A DNA stretch of 64,000 nt from Methyloferula stellata AR4 (lineage in GTDB: Bacteria; Pseudomonadota; Alphaproteobacteria; Rhizobiales; Beijerinckiaceae), in assembly GCF_000385335.1 (NCBI RefSeq), contig NZ_ARWA01000001.1, positions 2,930,001 through 2,994,000 of the forward strand. Direction: 5' to 3'. The notes below the pieces were generated by a model that saw nothing but the letters and a program-made list of their open reading frames with translations, was not told where the DNA came from and did no database searches. The position numbers were made by a program, and so were the translations under genes. This document shows, piece after piece, positions 1-11,677 of the stretch. Position 1 is the first letter of the stretch. Each line of letters opens with the position of its first letter.

Positions 1-1895
1 ATGATGTTCGTCAAAGCTTGCGACAGAAGCCGCCTGTCGAACCGGCCGAGAATAGGTGTCTCCGGCAAATGATCCTCAAAGGTAATGTTTGGATGCGCGA
101 CGCGCATCAGGAACAAAACACGGCGCACGCATTCGGTCAGGTCATCGCTTTCGAGATTCGCCTTCGGCATGCGGGCGAAAGAGGAAAATTCATCGACCAT
201 GCGCTTGATATCATCGACCTGCCGGATGATCGTATCCGTGCATTGATCGAAAATATCGCGTTCTTGTTCGATCAGCTTGCCATATTTGCGTTTCAAACGC
301 TCGGCCGAAAGCTGAATCGGCGTCAGCGGATTTTTGATTTCATGCGCGATGCGCCGCGCGACATCGGCCCAGGCGGCGGTCCGCTGTGCCGAAACGAGAT
401 CGGTAATATCATCTAGCGTTACAACATAACTTTTATCGCCGCGCGCCGCCGGATCGCTCGTCACGCGCACATTGAACAAGCGGTCGCGGCCGGCCCGGCT
501 CACCGCGATTTGTCCCTGGACCAGACGCGAATGGCTGCCGCGCGCCTCGGTGAGGATGGGTTCGATTTCGGGGAAGACTGATTCGACCGGCTGACCGACC
601 AATATCTCCGCCGCTTCGCCGCCCTCGGGAATGAGACGCTCGGCGGAGGGATTGAGCGCCGTGATCATTCCTTTCGGACCAACGCCAATGACCGCCACCG
701 GAACACCGGAGAGAACCGCTTCCGTAAAGGCGCGTCGCTCGTCGATGAGATTGCTCGCGGCGACGAGTCGGTTTTGCTGCAAGCGCAGTTCCGACGTCAT
801 CTTGTTGAAGGTCTCGCCGAGATGGGCAAGGTCGCCTTCCGAGCGGTGAATCGGGACTTGAACGTAAAGATTGCCGGTCGCGACCTGATCGGTCGCCGCG
901 ATCAGACGTCTGATCGGCGCAACGAGCGTATTGGCGAAGGAGAGCCCGAGCCAGGTCGCAGCCAAGAGCATGATCAGCGAGATCGACACATACATGGTCG
1001 CAAAAGCGATCTGGATGGTGCGCCGATGATTGTCGAAGGCATCGTAGAGCGCGACGAGGCGCGACGCCTGCTTCGGAAACTCGACGGTAAACGGATCGAC
1101 CGGACGGGCCACATAAAGATAGGTGTCGTCGAAAGACGCGAGCTGGCGCAAGGCCACGAAGGTTCTGCCTTCATCGAGAATGAGACAGAGCGGCTCGTTC
1201 TTCTTCGCGTCCTCGAAATCACTGGGTTCCGGCTGCACGACTGCATTGCCGGTCGGCGCGCCCGTGTCGATTTTTTCGACGATGGTGCCGTCCGGCTTCA
1301 ACATCGCCGCGGCGGTAAAGCCGAGATATTTGGCGCGCGTTCCGAAAAACTCTCGAAACAGCGGCCGGTCGGCTGAATACATCACTTTGACGCGGTCGAG
1401 ATCGGTTGCCGTCAGCCTTGCTTCCTGAAGCAGCGATTTGCATTCCGCCTCGCGAAACAGGCTCGCCGCATCGATCGTGTTCAAGATGAAGCCGCGCACG
1501 TCTTCGATGAAGGCCGGGTTGAGGCTTCGCTCCAAAGTGGCGGATCCGACCAGCGCCATGAGAATGGAGGGAACAGCCGCGATGATCGAGAAAAGGCCGA
1601 CGATCCTTATATGAAGTTTGGCACCGGCGACGCGGGCGCGCCAGGCCGCAACCAGCGCCCAGGCCTCGGCGACGACAAGGCCGACGAGAACCACAATGAT
1701 GACGATATTGGCGATGAACAGCCCGAGGACGACCTGGGAGGTCGGCTGGATCGGCGTATAATTGGCGAAAATCAGGAAGCTCGCCAGAGCGACGACGAGC
1801 GCGAGGATGACGACGAAAGGTCCGAAACGCGTCGTGAACCGGCGCTCGCGTCTGCGTGCTCCGGTCGATCGCTGCGCTAAACGCTGGTCAGTCAT
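1..1895 (-). CDS. ntrY: Nitrogen-regulation sensor histidine kinase NtrY, 3' end missing
   Basis: Membrane sensor kinase that in alphaproteobacteria signals nitrogen (and in some species redox) status to the response regulator NtrX. About 631 codons are present, starting at the ATG at 1895. The N-terminus is basic, then several hydrophobic segments lie within roughly residues 25-125, followed by a periplasmic loop, HAMP/PAS-like sequence and the H-box HEIKNPLTPIQLSAERLK, with the phospho-accepting His near residue 518. The window ends at QALTNII, just as the N-box of the ATP-binding domain begins, so the catalytic domain lies off the left edge. It sits 170 bases downstream of ntrC in the same direction, the usual dusB-ntrB-ntrC-ntrY-ntrX order, so ntrX is expected next. 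Truncation is by the window, not by mutation. Confidence 0.93.
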   Translation of the reverse strand, partial: MTDQRLAQRSTGARRRERRFTTRFGPFVVILALVVALASFLIFANYTPIQPTSQVVLGLFIANIVIIVVLVGLVVAEAWALVAAWRARVAGAKLHIRIVGLFSIIAAVPSILMALVGSATLERSLNPAFIEDVRGFILNTIDAASLFREAECKSLLQEARLTATDLDRVKVMYSADRPLFREFFGTRAKYLGFTAAAMLKPDGTIVEKIDTGAPTGNAVVQPEPSDFEDAKKNEPLCLILDEGRTFVALRQLASFDDTYLYVARPVDPFTVEFPKQASRLVALYDAFDNHRRTIQIAFATMYVSISLIMLLAATWLGLSFANTLVAPIRRLIAATDQVATGNLYVQVPIHRSEGDLAHLGETFNKMTSELRLQQNRLVAASNLIDERRAFTEAVLSGVPVAVIGVGPKGMITALNPSAERLIPEGGEAAEILVGQPVESVFPEIEPILTEARGSHSRLVQGQIAVSRAGRDRLFNVRVTSDPAARGDKSYVVTLDDITDLVSAQRTAAWADVARRIAHEIKNPLTPIQLSAERLKRKYGKLIEQERDIFDQCTDTIIRQVDDIKRMVDEFSSFARMPKANLESDDLTECVRRVLFLMRVAHPNITFEDHLPETPILGRFDRRLLSQALTNI

Positions 1896-2065
1896 CCACC
1901 CTGCCCTTTGCGGGACATCGATCGGCTCAAGGTCTGGCAGCGGCTAAGGTTATCGGCTTTTCGTTGTATGTCTGCCACGGTGTTGCAAGATTGCGACATT
2001 TCCGGGGCGCGCACTGTCTTTTCAATCAAAAATCACAAAACCTGCCGATGAAAAACACTGTTCGC

Positions 2066-3541
2066 TCAGCGTGGTGAACGCATCAATCTAATATCGAGAT
2101 CACGCACTTTCTTGCGCAATGTATTGCGGTTGAGACCCAAAAGCTCCGCGGCCTTGATCTGATTGCCGCGGGTCGCAGCCAAAGCGGCCGAAATGAGCGG
2201 ATATTCCAACTCGCGCAAGGCCCGGTGATAGAGCCCTGGCGGCGGCAGGGCGTCGCCGTGGGATTTGAAGAGATCGGCGAAATGCCGCTCCATGGCACGG
2301 GCGAGCGTCGTCGCCGGTTCGACATCCTTGCCATTTGCAGCCGCGACAGCGGCCGGTTCGGCGAAATGCGACACGAGCGGGAAAGCGTCGACCGTCAGCT
2401 CCGCCTCGACCAATTGCTCATTGATCGATTCCTGCGGATAAAGTGCTGCAAGCCGCCGGATAAGGTTTTCGAGTTCGCGAATATTGCCAGGCCAGCGGTA
2501 GCGCTTCATGTGTTCGAGCGCGCTGGCTTCGAGATGTTTCAACGGCAGGCCTTCGGCCGCCGTGATCGCAAAGAAATGCTGCGCGAGATCGGCAATGTCC
2601 TCGGTGCGTTCGCGCAGTGGCGGCAGCCGCAAAGGCACGACATTCAGGCGGAAGAACAAATCCTCACGGAAGAGCCCCTGCTGGATCAGGATGCGCAGAT
2701 CCTTGTTGGTCGCAGCGATGATGCGGACATTGGTCTTGATCGGGGTACGGCCGCCGACAGTGGTATATTCGCTCTGCTGCAGGACCCGCAGCAAACGGGT
2801 CTGGGCCTCCATCGGCATGTCGCCGATTTCGTCGAGGAACAAAGTGCCGCCTTCGGCCTGTTCGAACCGGCCGGCTGAGCGCTGATTGGCGCCGGTGAAG
2901 GCGCCCTTCTCATGGCCGAACAATTCGCTCTCGATCAAGTCGCGCGGAATGGCGGCCATGTTGATCGCGACGAAGGGGCCCTTCTTGCGCTTGCCGTAAT
3001 CGTGCAGGGCACGGGCGACGAGTTCCTTGCCGGTGCCGGATTCACCCGTAATCATCACGGTGAGATCGGTCTGCATCAGCCGCGCCAGCGCCCGGTAGAT
3101 CTCCTGCATGGCGGGCGAGCGTCCGACAAGCGGCATGCCGTCGAGATCGGCCGGAACCGGATGCACGCGATTTTTGGGTTCGCTCATCGCGCGGCCGACG
3201 ATCGAGACGAGTTCGCGCAGATCGAAGGGCTTTGGCAGATAATCATAGGCGCCGCGTTCGGACGCCTTGATCGCGGTCATGAAGGTGTTTTGCGCGCTCA
3301 TCACGATGATGGGCAATTCGGGCCTGAGCTTCTTCATCTTGGGCAGAAGCTCGAAGGTGTTTTCGTCCGGCATCACGACGTCGGTGATGACGAGATCGCC
3401 GTCGCCCGATTGGACCCAGCGCCAGAGCGTCGCCGCCGTGCCTGTGGTGCGAACCTCGTATCCGGCGCGCGATAAAGCCTGGCTGACCACGGTGCGAATT
3501 GCTGAGTCATCGTCGGCAACAAGAATATTTCCGTTGGCCAT
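2066..3541 (-). CDS. ntrC: Nitrogen regulation response regulator NtrC (sigma-54 activator)
   Basis: 491-residue bacterial enhancer-binding protein that activates sigma-54 promoters under nitrogen limitation when phosphorylated by NtrB. The receiver domain (about 1-120) has acidic residues 10-12, phospho-acceptor D54 and K104. The AAA+ domain has Walker A GESGTGKE at 166-173, the sigma-54 contact loop GAFTGA at 213-218 and Walker B LFLDEIG at 234-240. The C-terminus carries a Fis-type helix-turn-helix ([16 protein letters not shown]). Length and architecture are those of complete NtrC. The gene follows ntrB by 43 bases, so the two are probably co-transcribed from upstream of dusB. Confidence 0.98.
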   Translation of the reverse strand: MANGNILVADDDSAIRTVVSQALSRAGYEVRTTGTAATLWRWVQSGDGDLVITDVVMPDENTFELLPKMKKLRPELPIIVMSAQNTFMTAIKASERGAYDYLPKPFDLRELVSIVGRAMSEPKNRVHPVPADLDGMPLVGRSPAMQEIYRALARLMQTDLTVMITGESGTGKELVARALHDYGKRKKGPFVAINMAAIPRDLIESELFGHEKGAFTGANQRSAGRFEQAEGGTLFLDEIGDMPMEAQTRLLRVLQQSEYTTVGGRTPIKTNVRIIAATNKDLRILIQQGLFREDLFFRLNVVPLRLPPLRERTEDIADLAQHFFAITAAEGLPLKHLEASALEHMKRYRWPGNIRELENLIRRLAALYPQESINEQLVEAELTVDAFPLVSHFAEPAAVAAANGKDVEPATTLARAMERHFADLFKSHGDALPPPGLYHRALRELEYPLISAALAATRGNQIKAAELLGLNRNTLRKKVRDLDIRLMRSPR

Positions 3542-3584
3542 TACCCAAAACCTCCGGGCGGACGTTTAAAAGAAACCGAAAAGT

Positions 3585-4760
3585 TTAATCGGGCTTCGTG
3601 CTTCGGCCATCACGCGGCGCATACATGGGCATGAGGACCCGGAAGGTTGTTCGCCGCGGGTGGGATTCGCATTCGATGATTCCCCCGTGATCGCCGACTA
3701 TTTTGGCTACCAGTGCAAGTCCGAGGCCAGTTCCCGTCGCTTTGGTGGTGATAAAGGGATCGAAGAGGTTGGGCAGGACTTCCGGAGAGATGCCCGGCCC
3801 GTTGTCGCGCACGCAAAATTCCAGAGGCAGGCTGACCGGCGGCGCCGACTCCGAGGTCTTCAGGCGGACGCCCGGCCGGAACGCCGTCGAGAGCTCGATC
3901 TCACCCTCGTCCGCGGTCTCACCTATGGCTTCGGCGGCGTTCTTCACGAGGTTAAGAAAGACCTGGACGAGCTGGTCCCTGTTGCCCAGCACCTGCGGCA
4001 GCGATGGATCGTAATTCTCGATGAAACGAATGTGCCGGGCAAAACCCGCCTGCGAAACCTTCTTCACGTAATCGAGCACCGCATGGATATTGACGCTCTC
4101 GCGCGTGATCGGCCGCTCGTCCGAAAAAGCGCCCATGCGATCGACGAGCTTCACGATCCGGTCGGTCTCTTCGCAGATCAATTGGGTCAGCGCGCGATCG
4201 CTGTCGCTCGCCTCCGCCTCGAGCAATTGCGCCGCGCCGCGAATGCCCGACAAGGGATTCTTGATCTCATGCGCCAGCATGGAGGCGAGAGCCGAGACGG
4301 AGCGTGCGGCACCCTTGCGTGTCGCCTGGCGATCCATTTTTTCCGTCATGGTGCGCTCTTGCAGCATGATGACGACACCATCGTCGCCCTCGGCAAGCGG
4401 CGAGACAAATATATCGACGATCCGCTCGCCCGCCGCCCAAGGCAGACCGAGATCGACGCGATATTCGCTGATCGCAGCGCCACGCGTCATCACCTGATCG
4501 ATCAGGGAAAACAAAGGCGAGCCCGGCGGCAGGAAATGCGCAAGGCTTTGATTGCGCAAAGTCGACCGGCTGGTTCCGAAGAAGATTTCGGCCGCCGCGT
4601 TGACGCCAGCGATCGTGCCGTCAAGCGCCAGCGAGAGGATCGGATGCGGCAGAGCGTCGAGCAGTTTGACGGTCTCGCTTTGCTCCACCTCGTATGACTC
4701 AGTTTGCATCGAATCCGCGTGCATGGACTGATCTTGCAAGTCCAATTGTGAGATCCTCAT
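3585..4760 (-). CDS. ntrB: Nitrogen regulation sensor kinase NtrB
   Basis: Cytosolic histidine kinase/phosphatase partner of NtrC, normally controlled by PII proteins. The 391 residues show a PAS domain (about 35-135), the H-box [20 protein letters not shown] with His164, an N-box in [12 protein letters not shown], and G-boxes [18 protein letters not shown] and GTGLGLALV. No transmembrane segment is seen, as expected. Its ATG overlaps the dusB stop codon by four bases (ATGA, 4757-4760), which implies translational coupling. Nothing is missing from the catalytic core. Confidence 0.98.
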   Translation of the reverse strand: MRISQLDLQDQSMHADSMQTESYEVEQSETVKLLDALPHPILSLALDGTIAGVNAAAEIFFGTSRSTLRNQSLAHFLPPGSPLFSLIDQVMTRGAAISEYRVDLGLPWAAGERIVDIFVSPLAEGDDGVVIMLQERTMTEKMDRQATRKGAARSVSALASMLAHEIKNPLSGIRGAAQLLEAEASDSDRALTQLICEETDRIVKLVDRMGAFSDERPITRESVNIHAVLDYVKKVSQAGFARHIRFIENYDPSLPQVLGNRDQLVQVFLNLVKNAAEAIGETADEGEIELSTAFRPGVRLKTSESAPPVSLPLEFCVRDNGPGISPEVLPNLFDPFITTKATGTGLGLALVAKIVGDHGGIIECESHPRRTTFRVLMPMYAPRDGRSTKPD

Positions 4761-5791
4761 GCCGGCGCACCCGCCGGAACATGATCGAAGAGTGCGCCAA
4801 GCATGGCTTTGACCGCATTTGGGTTTTCGCTCGTGACAAGCTTCTGGCGAAGCTCCCGCGCATGGGGCATATGCGAATGCGAGGCATAAGCTGCAAGATG
4901 CTTGCGAGCATGGCGCAAACCCTGCGCAACGCCAAAAAGGTCGAGCAATGTCTCGTAATGCTCAAGCGCGGCCGCTTTGCGGGCTTGTGGAGACGTCTCA
5001 TGTCTCTCGCCAGTCGCTAGATAGCGGGCGGCCTCGCCGACAAACCACGGCTGTCCCAACGCTGCCCGGCCGATCATGACCGCATCGGCGCCCGAGGCCG
5101 CGCGCATGGTGGCTGCGTCTTCAAGGCTCATGCAATCGCCGTTCGCGACGACCGGAATCGTGACGGCTTCCTTGACCCGCCGGATGGCCGTCCAATCGGC
5201 TTGGCCCTGAAAAAACTGACAGCGGGTGCGGCCATGGACCGTCACCATGGCGATGCCTTCCGCCTCGGCGCGGCGCGCGAGTTCGGGCGCATTGCGCGAG
5301 GCATCGTCCCAGCCAAGACGCATTTTCAGCGAGACCGGTAGCTTGGTCGCGGCAACCGTCGCGCGAATCAGGCGCACCGCCTGATCGAGATCGCGCATCA
5401 GGGCAGACCCCGCCTGCCCGCCGGTAACACGCTTCACCGGGCAACCCATGTTGATGTCGATCATCATGGCGCCAGCCTGCTCGGCAAGGCGCACCGTCTC
5501 GCCCATCTGGCCTGGATTGCAGCCGGCGATCTGGACGACATGCAGATCGATTCCCTCGCCCTCCGCCCGCTGCCTTGTCTCGACAGCGCCGCGGCCGTAA
5601 TCCTCGGCATAGACCATTTCGGAGATCACGAGAGCGGCACCGAAACGGCGGGCGATTCGGCGCATGCCGAGATCGGTCACGCCGGCCATGGGCGCGAGCA
5701 TTGCACGGCTGTCGATATGCAAAGGACCAACACGAAAGCCTAGGCTTTCAGCAGCATTGCCTAAATTTTGAGCAGAAGGCATCATGCCCAT
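4757..5791 (-). CDS. dusB: tRNA-dihydrouridine synthase DusB (NifR3 family)
   Basis: Flavin enzyme reducing specific uridines in the tRNA D-loop to dihydrouridine using NADPH and FMN. It shows the FMN-barrel start [20 protein letters not shown], the catalytic-cysteine motif [20 protein letters not shown] and the [18 protein letters not shown] segment. The reading frame is open back to a GTG at 5902, but that would add 37 residues unlike the family; an ATG at 5791 (MGMMPSAQ), or the ATGs at 5785 and 5782, is more plausible. No strong Shine-Dalgarno decides among them. First gene of the ntr operon, a conserved alphaproteobacterial arrangement in which it was once named nifR3. Divergent from ispDF. 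Confidence 0.95.
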   Translation of the reverse strand: MGMMPSAQNLGNAAESLGFRVGPLHIDSRAMLAPMAGVTDLGMRRIARRFGAALVISEMVYAEDYGRGAVETRQRAEGEGIDLHVVQIAGCNPGQMGETVRLAEQAGAMMIDINMGCPVKRVTGGQAGSALMRDLDQAVRLIRATVAATKLPVSLKMRLGWDDASRNAPELARRAEAEGIAMVTVHGRTRCQFFQGQADWTAIRRVKEAVTIPVVANGDCMSLEDAATMRAASGADAVMIGRAALGQPWFVGEAARYLATGERHETSPQARKAAALEHYETLLDLFGVAQGLRHARKHLAAYASHSHMPHARELRQKLVTSENPNAVKAMLGALFDHVPAGAPA

Positions 5792-5932
5792 ATGATAGTC
5801 AAATGCTGCCGTACGGCAACTGCCATCATGACACAGGGCGAAGCCCAGCGATGAAAAGTTTGACGTCCTGCTTAAAAAGCAAGAACTAACGGCTGCGCTC
5901 ACGCAAGGCCCGTTGCCGATTTCATGTAGTCG

Positions 5933-7132
5933 ATGATGAAAGATTATGATCTTGCCATTTTAGTCGTCGCCGCCGGACGCGGCTCGCGCGCGGGCGAAGG
6001 CCTGCCGAAACAATACCGGCCTTTGGCCGGACGGCCTCTGCTTGCGCATACATTGTCCGCATTGCTGGATGTGGCGTCAGATGCGCGCATTCTCACCGTC
6101 ATTCATCCGGACGATCACGATCTTTACGAGAATTGCCTGGCCAGCCTGGACAAGGAGCGGGCAGACCGGATCATGCTGCCGGTTCATGGCGGTGCGACGC
6201 GCCAAGACTCTGTGCGCGCCGGGCTCGAAGCTTTGGCAGGCGAAAAAGCGCCGCCGCATATCGTTTTGATCCAGGATGGCGCGCGGCCCTTCCCCAACGA
6301 GGGCCTGATCGCCCGCGCCCGCGCCGCGGCGCTCGATCATGGCGCGGCCGTGCCGGCGCTGCTCGTGATCGACACGATCAAGGAAGTGAATGAGTCCGGC
6401 AGGATCGTTGCGACCCCTGCCCGCGCGGCTCTGCGCGCGGTGCAGACACCGCAAGCCTTTCGCTTCGATCTGATACTGGCCGCGCATCGCAAAGCCGCCG
6501 AGGCGAACGAAAATGGATTGACGGATGATGCCGCGATCGCCGAATGGGCAGGCCATGCGGTGCATGTCTTCGAGGGAGAGATCGACAATATGAAAGTCAC
6601 CAGCGCCGAGGACCTCGCCGTCGCAGAGAGGCGTTTCTTGAAGGATCTTCCCGACGTCAGGATCGGCCAGGGCTACGACGTGCATGCCTTCGGGCCTGGC
6701 GATCACGTCTGGCTCGGCGGCTTGAAGATTCCGCACGATCATGCGCTGGTCGGCCATTCCGACGCGGATGTTCTGGCGCATGCGATCACCGACGCTCTGC
6801 TAGGCGCGATCGGCGACGGCGACATCGGCAGCCATTTTCCGCCCTCCGATCCGAAGTGGAAGGGCGCGGCCTCCGAAATCTTTCTGGCGGCAGCGGCCGA
6901 GGCCGTGCGGGCACGCGGCGGCATGATCGCGCATATAGACGCGACGATCGTCTGCGAGCGTCCGAAGATCGGCCCGCATCGCGATGCGATCCGCGAAAGC
7001 ATTGCCAAAATCGTGGGGATCTCGCTCGATCGCGTCGCGATCAAGGCGACGACCTCGGAGCGCCTGGGTTTCACCGGCCGCGAGGAAGGCATGGCCTCGA
7101 TGGCGCTTGCAACGGTGCGCCTGCCGCTTTGA
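5933..7132 (+). CDS. ispDF: Bifunctional IspD/IspF, non-mevalonate isoprenoid synthesis
   Basis: 399-residue fusion of two MEP-pathway enzymes: 2-C-methyl-D-erythritol 4-phosphate cytidylyltransferase and 2-C-methyl-D-erythritol 2,4-cyclodiphosphate synthase. The IspD part (about 1-235) has the nucleotide-binding motif AAGRGSRAG at 13-21 with PKQY at 25-28, and IQDGARPF. The IspF part (about 242-399) has GYDVHAF with metal ligands D249 and H251, [12 protein letters not shown] with H283, and [14 protein letters not shown] near the end. The fusion is typical of alphaproteobacteria. Start is the tandem ATG at 5933/5936. It is divergent from dusB with only about 140 bases between the likely start codons. 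Confidence 0.98.
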   Translation: MMKDYDLAILVVAAGRGSRAGEGLPKQYRPLAGRPLLAHTLSALLDVASDARILTVIHPDDHDLYENCLASLDKERADRIMLPVHGGATRQDSVRAGLEALAGEKAPPHIVLIQDGARPFPNEGLIARARAAALDHGAAVPALLVIDTIKEVNESGRIVATPARAALRAVQTPQAFRFDLILAAHRKAAEANENGLTDDAAIAEWAGHAVHVFEGEIDNMKVTSAEDLAVAERRFLKDLPDVRIGQGYDVHAFGPGDHVWLGGLKIPHDHALVGHSDADVLAHAITDALLGAIGDGDIGSHFPPSDPKWKGAASEIFLAAAAEAVRARGGMIAHIDATIVCERPKIGPHRDAIRESIAKIVGISLDRVAIKATTSERLGFTGREEGMASMALATVRLPL

Positions 7133-7155
7133 GATTGATGCAGCGATCTTTCAGC

Positions 7156-7267
7156 GCGTCATGCCCGGCCTTGAGCCGGGCATCCATGAATGATGTTCGA
7201 CGAAATATCGATTTTCATTACCGAAGGTCTGTCGCCTGGATGCGCGGATCAAGTCCGCGCATGACGC
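7156..7267. repeat. Paired inverted dispersed repeat between ispDF and the CinA-type gene
   Basis: Two 32-base arms, 7156-7187 and 7236-7267, are near-perfect inverted copies of each other around a 48-base centre. Each arm is itself a hairpin: GCCCGGCCTTGAGCCGGGC in the left and TGCGCGGATCAAGTCCGCGC in the right. Modules of this look (GTCATGCCCGG...CCGGGCATCCA) are common as dispersed intergenic repeats in Hyphomicrobiales genomes; that is general knowledge, not a search. The structured RNA could end ispDF transcription, though no U-tract follows. Confidence 0.8.
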
Positions 7268-7285
7268 CAAACACAAAGAGAAGCT

Positions 7286-7777
7286 ATGTTTCCCGACGAC
7301 CTTGAACAAAAAGCGGCCGCGCTCGTCGCGCTTTATACGGAGCGCCGCCTGACGATCGCCACGGCCGAGTCCTGCACCGGCGGCCTCGTTGCGGGGCTGA
7401 TCACCCAAATACCCGGCTCATCCGCCGTGCTCGACCGCGGCTTCGTCACTTATTCGAATGCTGCGAAAGTCGATTGCCTCGGCGTCCATCCGCTCTTGAT
7501 CGACACATGGGGCGCCGTCAGCGCGCAGACCGCGCATGCCATGGCGACGGGCGCGCTCGCTCATGCGCAAACCGATGTCGCCGTCTCGATCACCGGCATC
7601 GCGGGCCCCGACGGCGGCTCGCCCGAAAAGCCCGTGGGCCTCGTTTATTTTTGCTGCGCGCATCGCAACGGGAAATCCGTGGCTGCGGAAAAGCGCTATG
7701 GCGATCTGGGCCGCGAGGGCATCAGGCTCGCATCCGTCGCAACCGCGATCGAGCTTTTGTTCGACGTGGTGAAGTGA
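7286..7777 (+). CDS. CinA C-terminal-domain amidase (PncC-type nicotinamide-nucleotide amidohydrolase)
   Basis: 163-residue stand-alone CinA C-terminal domain. The family deamidates nicotinamide mononucleotide to nicotinic acid mononucleotide in pyridine nucleotide recycling. Visible motifs are TAESCTGGL (catalytic Ser29), GFVTYSNAAKVDCLGV and SITGIAGPDGGSPEKPVGLVYF, all well conserved. The N-terminal MoCF-like domain of full-length CinA is absent, the PncC/YgaD-like form. ATG at 7286 follows an AGAGAAG purine stretch. The gene lies downstream of ispDF, separated by the paired repeat. Activity on NMN is inferred from the family only. Confidence 0.9.
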   Translation: MFPDDLEQKAAALVALYTERRLTIATAESCTGGLVAGLITQIPGSSAVLDRGFVTYSNAAKVDCLGVHPLLIDTWGAVSAQTAHAMATGALAHAQTDVAVSITGIAGPDGGSPEKPVGLVYFCCAHRNGKSVAAEKRYGDLGREGIRLASVATAIELLFDVVK

Positions 7778-7952
7778 ACTTTGCTAGCCATTCCGCCGCT
7801 TGCTTCAAGTCCGGGTGGCTGTAACACTAATAATACGGCGCAACGCATCATTGTGCCGTAGAAAATATTTTTGACCGGCAGCAGAGGCCCTCTTTATTCT
7901 CAGCCTCGCATCGAGATTTTCTAAACAAATTGATTGTGGGAGGATCGAGCGC

Positions 7953-9347
7953 ATGAGCGAAACGGTTGAGACCGACGCCAACAAACCCGGCGAGACACCG
8001 CCTCCCAAAAAGCAGGCCCTCATTCTCGTGCATGGCATGGGCGAGCAAGTGCCGATGGAAACCTTGAAAGGCTTCGTCGACACGATGTGGATTCATGATC
8101 CGGATATTGATGCACGGAGTGACAGGGACCCGCCCGCGCAAGGAAATCCGATCTGGTGGAAGCCCGACCCCAGCACCGGCTCTTACGAACTGTCGCGCAT
8201 CACGACGCGCGAAGGACATCAAGGTGCGCGCATCGGCCCACGCACCGATTTCTTTGAGTTTTATTGGGCCGATCTCACCGAGGTGAACACGCTCGCCCAG
8301 CTCAAGGACTGGCTCATGTCCTTGCTCTGGCGCCGCTGGTCGCAAGTGCCGAATGACGTCTTCTCGGTCTGGATCATTCTTTGGCTCTTGACCCTCAGTG
8401 TCGGCGGCCTCGCCATTTGGCACGCGCTTGCCGTCGCATTCGGCTCGACCACGCCGCGCTGGGCCAACATCGCTTTCTCCGTCTTGGCTCTGCTTTATGC
8501 CGTGGCACTGCCCGCCGTGCTTGGCACCTTCGGCGATGTCGCACATTATGTGCGGGCGAAGCCCGCCAATATCGCCGCGCGTCAAGCGATCCGCGACCGG
8601 GGCTTGGCGCTGCTACGCGCGATCACCGCGAAGGGCGAATATTCGCATATCGTGCTTGTCGGCCACAGCCTCGGCAGCATCATCGCCTATGACCTGATCA
8701 AGCTCTATTGGTCGGAATGCGGCGCGCCACGCACCATGCAGCAAGGCGACGCTCTCTATGAGGCCTGCGTCGCATGCGACACGGCAGGAGGGCTGCTGGC
8801 CGATCCGGCCTATCTGGAAAATTATCGCGCGGCGCAGCATCGCGTGTTCGACGCCATGCAGGCGGTCCATGCGGGCGAAAAAGCCCCGTGGCTCATATCG
8901 GACTTCGTCACGCTCGGCAGTCCCCTCGCCCATGCACAGTTTCTATTGGCGCAAGACCAGGACCAGCTCGACAGGGGCCAAAAAGACAGGCGCTTTCCGG
9001 TCTGTCCGCCCGTATCGGAAAGTGCGGACGGATTCCTCTATCGGCCGGACCGTCGAAATCAGCCGGACCTCTGGTCCATGCATCACGCGGCGCCTTTCGC
9101 GGCGGTGCGCTGGACCAATATTTACGATCCGTCTCACGGCATTATTTTCGGCGACATGATCGGCGGCTCCGTGACCAATCCGGCAGGCGCGAATTTCGGG
9201 CGCGGCATCACCGATATTCCAGTGACAATCCGCCGTGCATGGGCCCGGCCTTTCGACCGGTTTTTCACGCATACGCTTTACTGGACGAAGACGACCAAGC
9301 CTTCCCCACAGCTCGAACCGCTGCGCAAGGCTCTGGATCTAGCATAG
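7953..9347 (+). CDS. Membrane-anchored alpha/beta-hydrolase (lipase-like serine hydrolase)
   Basis: 464-residue protein with alpha/beta-hydrolase signatures split by membrane helices. LILVHGMGEQ at 23-32 is a strand plus oxyanion-loop motif; GHSLGSIIAYD at 237-247 is the nucleophile elbow with Ser239; TLGSPLAHAQF follows, and a later DPSHG could supply the catalytic His. Between the first motif and the elbow lie two hydrophobic helices (about 137-162 and 170-193), so the fold appears interrupted by a membrane hairpin. There is no signal peptide. Start ATG at 7953 has a good GGGAGGA Shine-Dalgarno eight bases upstream. Neighbours give no pathway hint. Substrate unknown; lipase or esterase is a guess from the elbow motif. 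Confidence 0.8.
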   Translation: MSETVETDANKPGETPPPKKQALILVHGMGEQVPMETLKGFVDTMWIHDPDIDARSDRDPPAQGNPIWWKPDPSTGSYELSRITTREGHQGARIGPRTDFFEFYWADLTEVNTLAQLKDWLMSLLWRRWSQVPNDVFSVWIILWLLTLSVGGLAIWHALAVAFGSTTPRWANIAFSVLALLYAVALPAVLGTFGDVAHYVRAKPANIAARQAIRDRGLALLRAITAKGEYSHIVLVGHSLGSIIAYDLIKLYWSECGAPRTMQQGDALYEACVACDTAGGLLADPAYLENYRAAQHRVFDAMQAVHAGEKAPWLISDFVTLGSPLAHAQFLLAQDQDQLDRGQKDRRFPVCPPVSESADGFLYRPDRRNQPDLWSMHHAAPFAAVRWTNIYDPSHGIIFGDMIGGSVTNPAGANFGRGITDIPVTIRRAWARPFDRFFTHTLYWTKTTKPSPQLEPLRKALDLA

Positions 9348-9354
9348 GAGAAGC

Positions 9355-10071
9355 TTAGGTCCGTCCGTCTGACTTCGGCCCAACGCCATGAGTGAGTAAT
9401 GCGACTGCATGGCGCGCAATCTCTTCGGCGCCGATCCGGCGCCGGGCGGGGTCGTTGCGCCAGATTTTCGCGAAGGCCAATGGCAGCAGCGTCAGACCAA
9501 GCAAAGCCGGAATCACCAGCGACGGTTCCAGATCCGCATTGAGCTGCCCAGCCTCCTGCCACTTGGCAATGCGGCGGCCGAGCGCCTTTTGATGCGCGTC
9601 GCCGAAACGCTCGTGCATTCGCTGTTTTAAAATGCCGCCCTCGCTGACAACGTCACGCACCCAAAGCGGGGCGAACCACGGATACTCCGTTGCCACGTCG
9701 ACGAGGCGCTGCGCCAGCTGCGTGATCGCGGCGACCGGGTCGCTGGCATTTGCCTCGAACACGCCGCTGATCGCGGCGCGCAAAGGCAGGAAGCGCTCAT
9801 CTATGACCACATCGATCAATTGCTCGCGGGTCTTGAAATAATAATGGACCATCGCGGGCGTCATGCCTGCTTCGCGCGCGATATCGCCGAGCGTCGTATT
9901 GAGAATGCCTTGCCTGGCGAAAAGCGCGAGCGCCGTGTCGAGCAGCCGGCCGCGCTGCTCCGTCCCGCTCGCCCCGCCGGCGGGCCGGCCTGGCCGCCGT
10001 ACCGCGCCTGTCTGCGATGCCCCGGATTTCGCTATGTGCGCCGCAGGTTTAGCCATTTCCTTCGCCGTCAT
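9355..10071 (-). CDS. TetR-family transcriptional repressor
   Basis: 238-residue one-component regulator. The DNA-binding helices lie at about 42-90 (LLDTALALFARQGILNTTLG, then MTPAMVHYYFKTREQLIDVV), the standard TetR layout, followed by an all-helical ligand-binding region. A flexible 35-residue Gly/Arg/Pro-rich N-terminus precedes the domain. It is transcribed divergently from an MFS efflux gene across 91 bases containing an A/T-rich inverted repeat, the classic arrangement for a repressor of its neighbouring pump. The ligand cannot be told from sequence. Confidence 0.93.
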   Translation of the reverse strand: MTAKEMAKPAAHIAKSGASQTGAVRRPGRPAGGASGTEQRGRLLDTALALFARQGILNTTLGDIAREAGMTPAMVHYYFKTREQLIDVVIDERFLPLRAAISGVFEANASDPVAAITQLAQRLVDVATEYPWFAPLWVRDVVSEGGILKQRMHERFGDAHQKALGRRIAKWQEAGQLNADLEPSLVIPALLGLTLLPLAFAKIWRNDPARRRIGAEEIARHAVALLTHGVGPKSDGRT

Positions 10072-10120
10072 ATCCGCTTTTATCCCGGCCTGTTTGACAG
10101 ACTCATGCGCCGGCCCACAT

Positions 10121-10138
10121 ATTAATCTATGAATTAAT
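10121..10138. promoter_or_regulatory. Candidate TetR operator between the repressor and efflux genes
   Basis: ATTAAT-N6-ATTAAT (10121-10138), followed by further A/T repeats up to about 10141, stands out as A/T-rich in an otherwise GC-rich divergent intergenic region of 91 bases. The arms are self-complementary, giving an imperfect palindrome of operator size. Placement 25 bases before the MFS start and about 50 bases before the repressor start would let one bound dimer block both promoters. This is inference from layout. Confidence 0.4.
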
Positions 10139-10141
10139 TAA

Positions 10142-11671
<1,530 letters not shown>

Positions 11672-11677
11672 AAGCCG

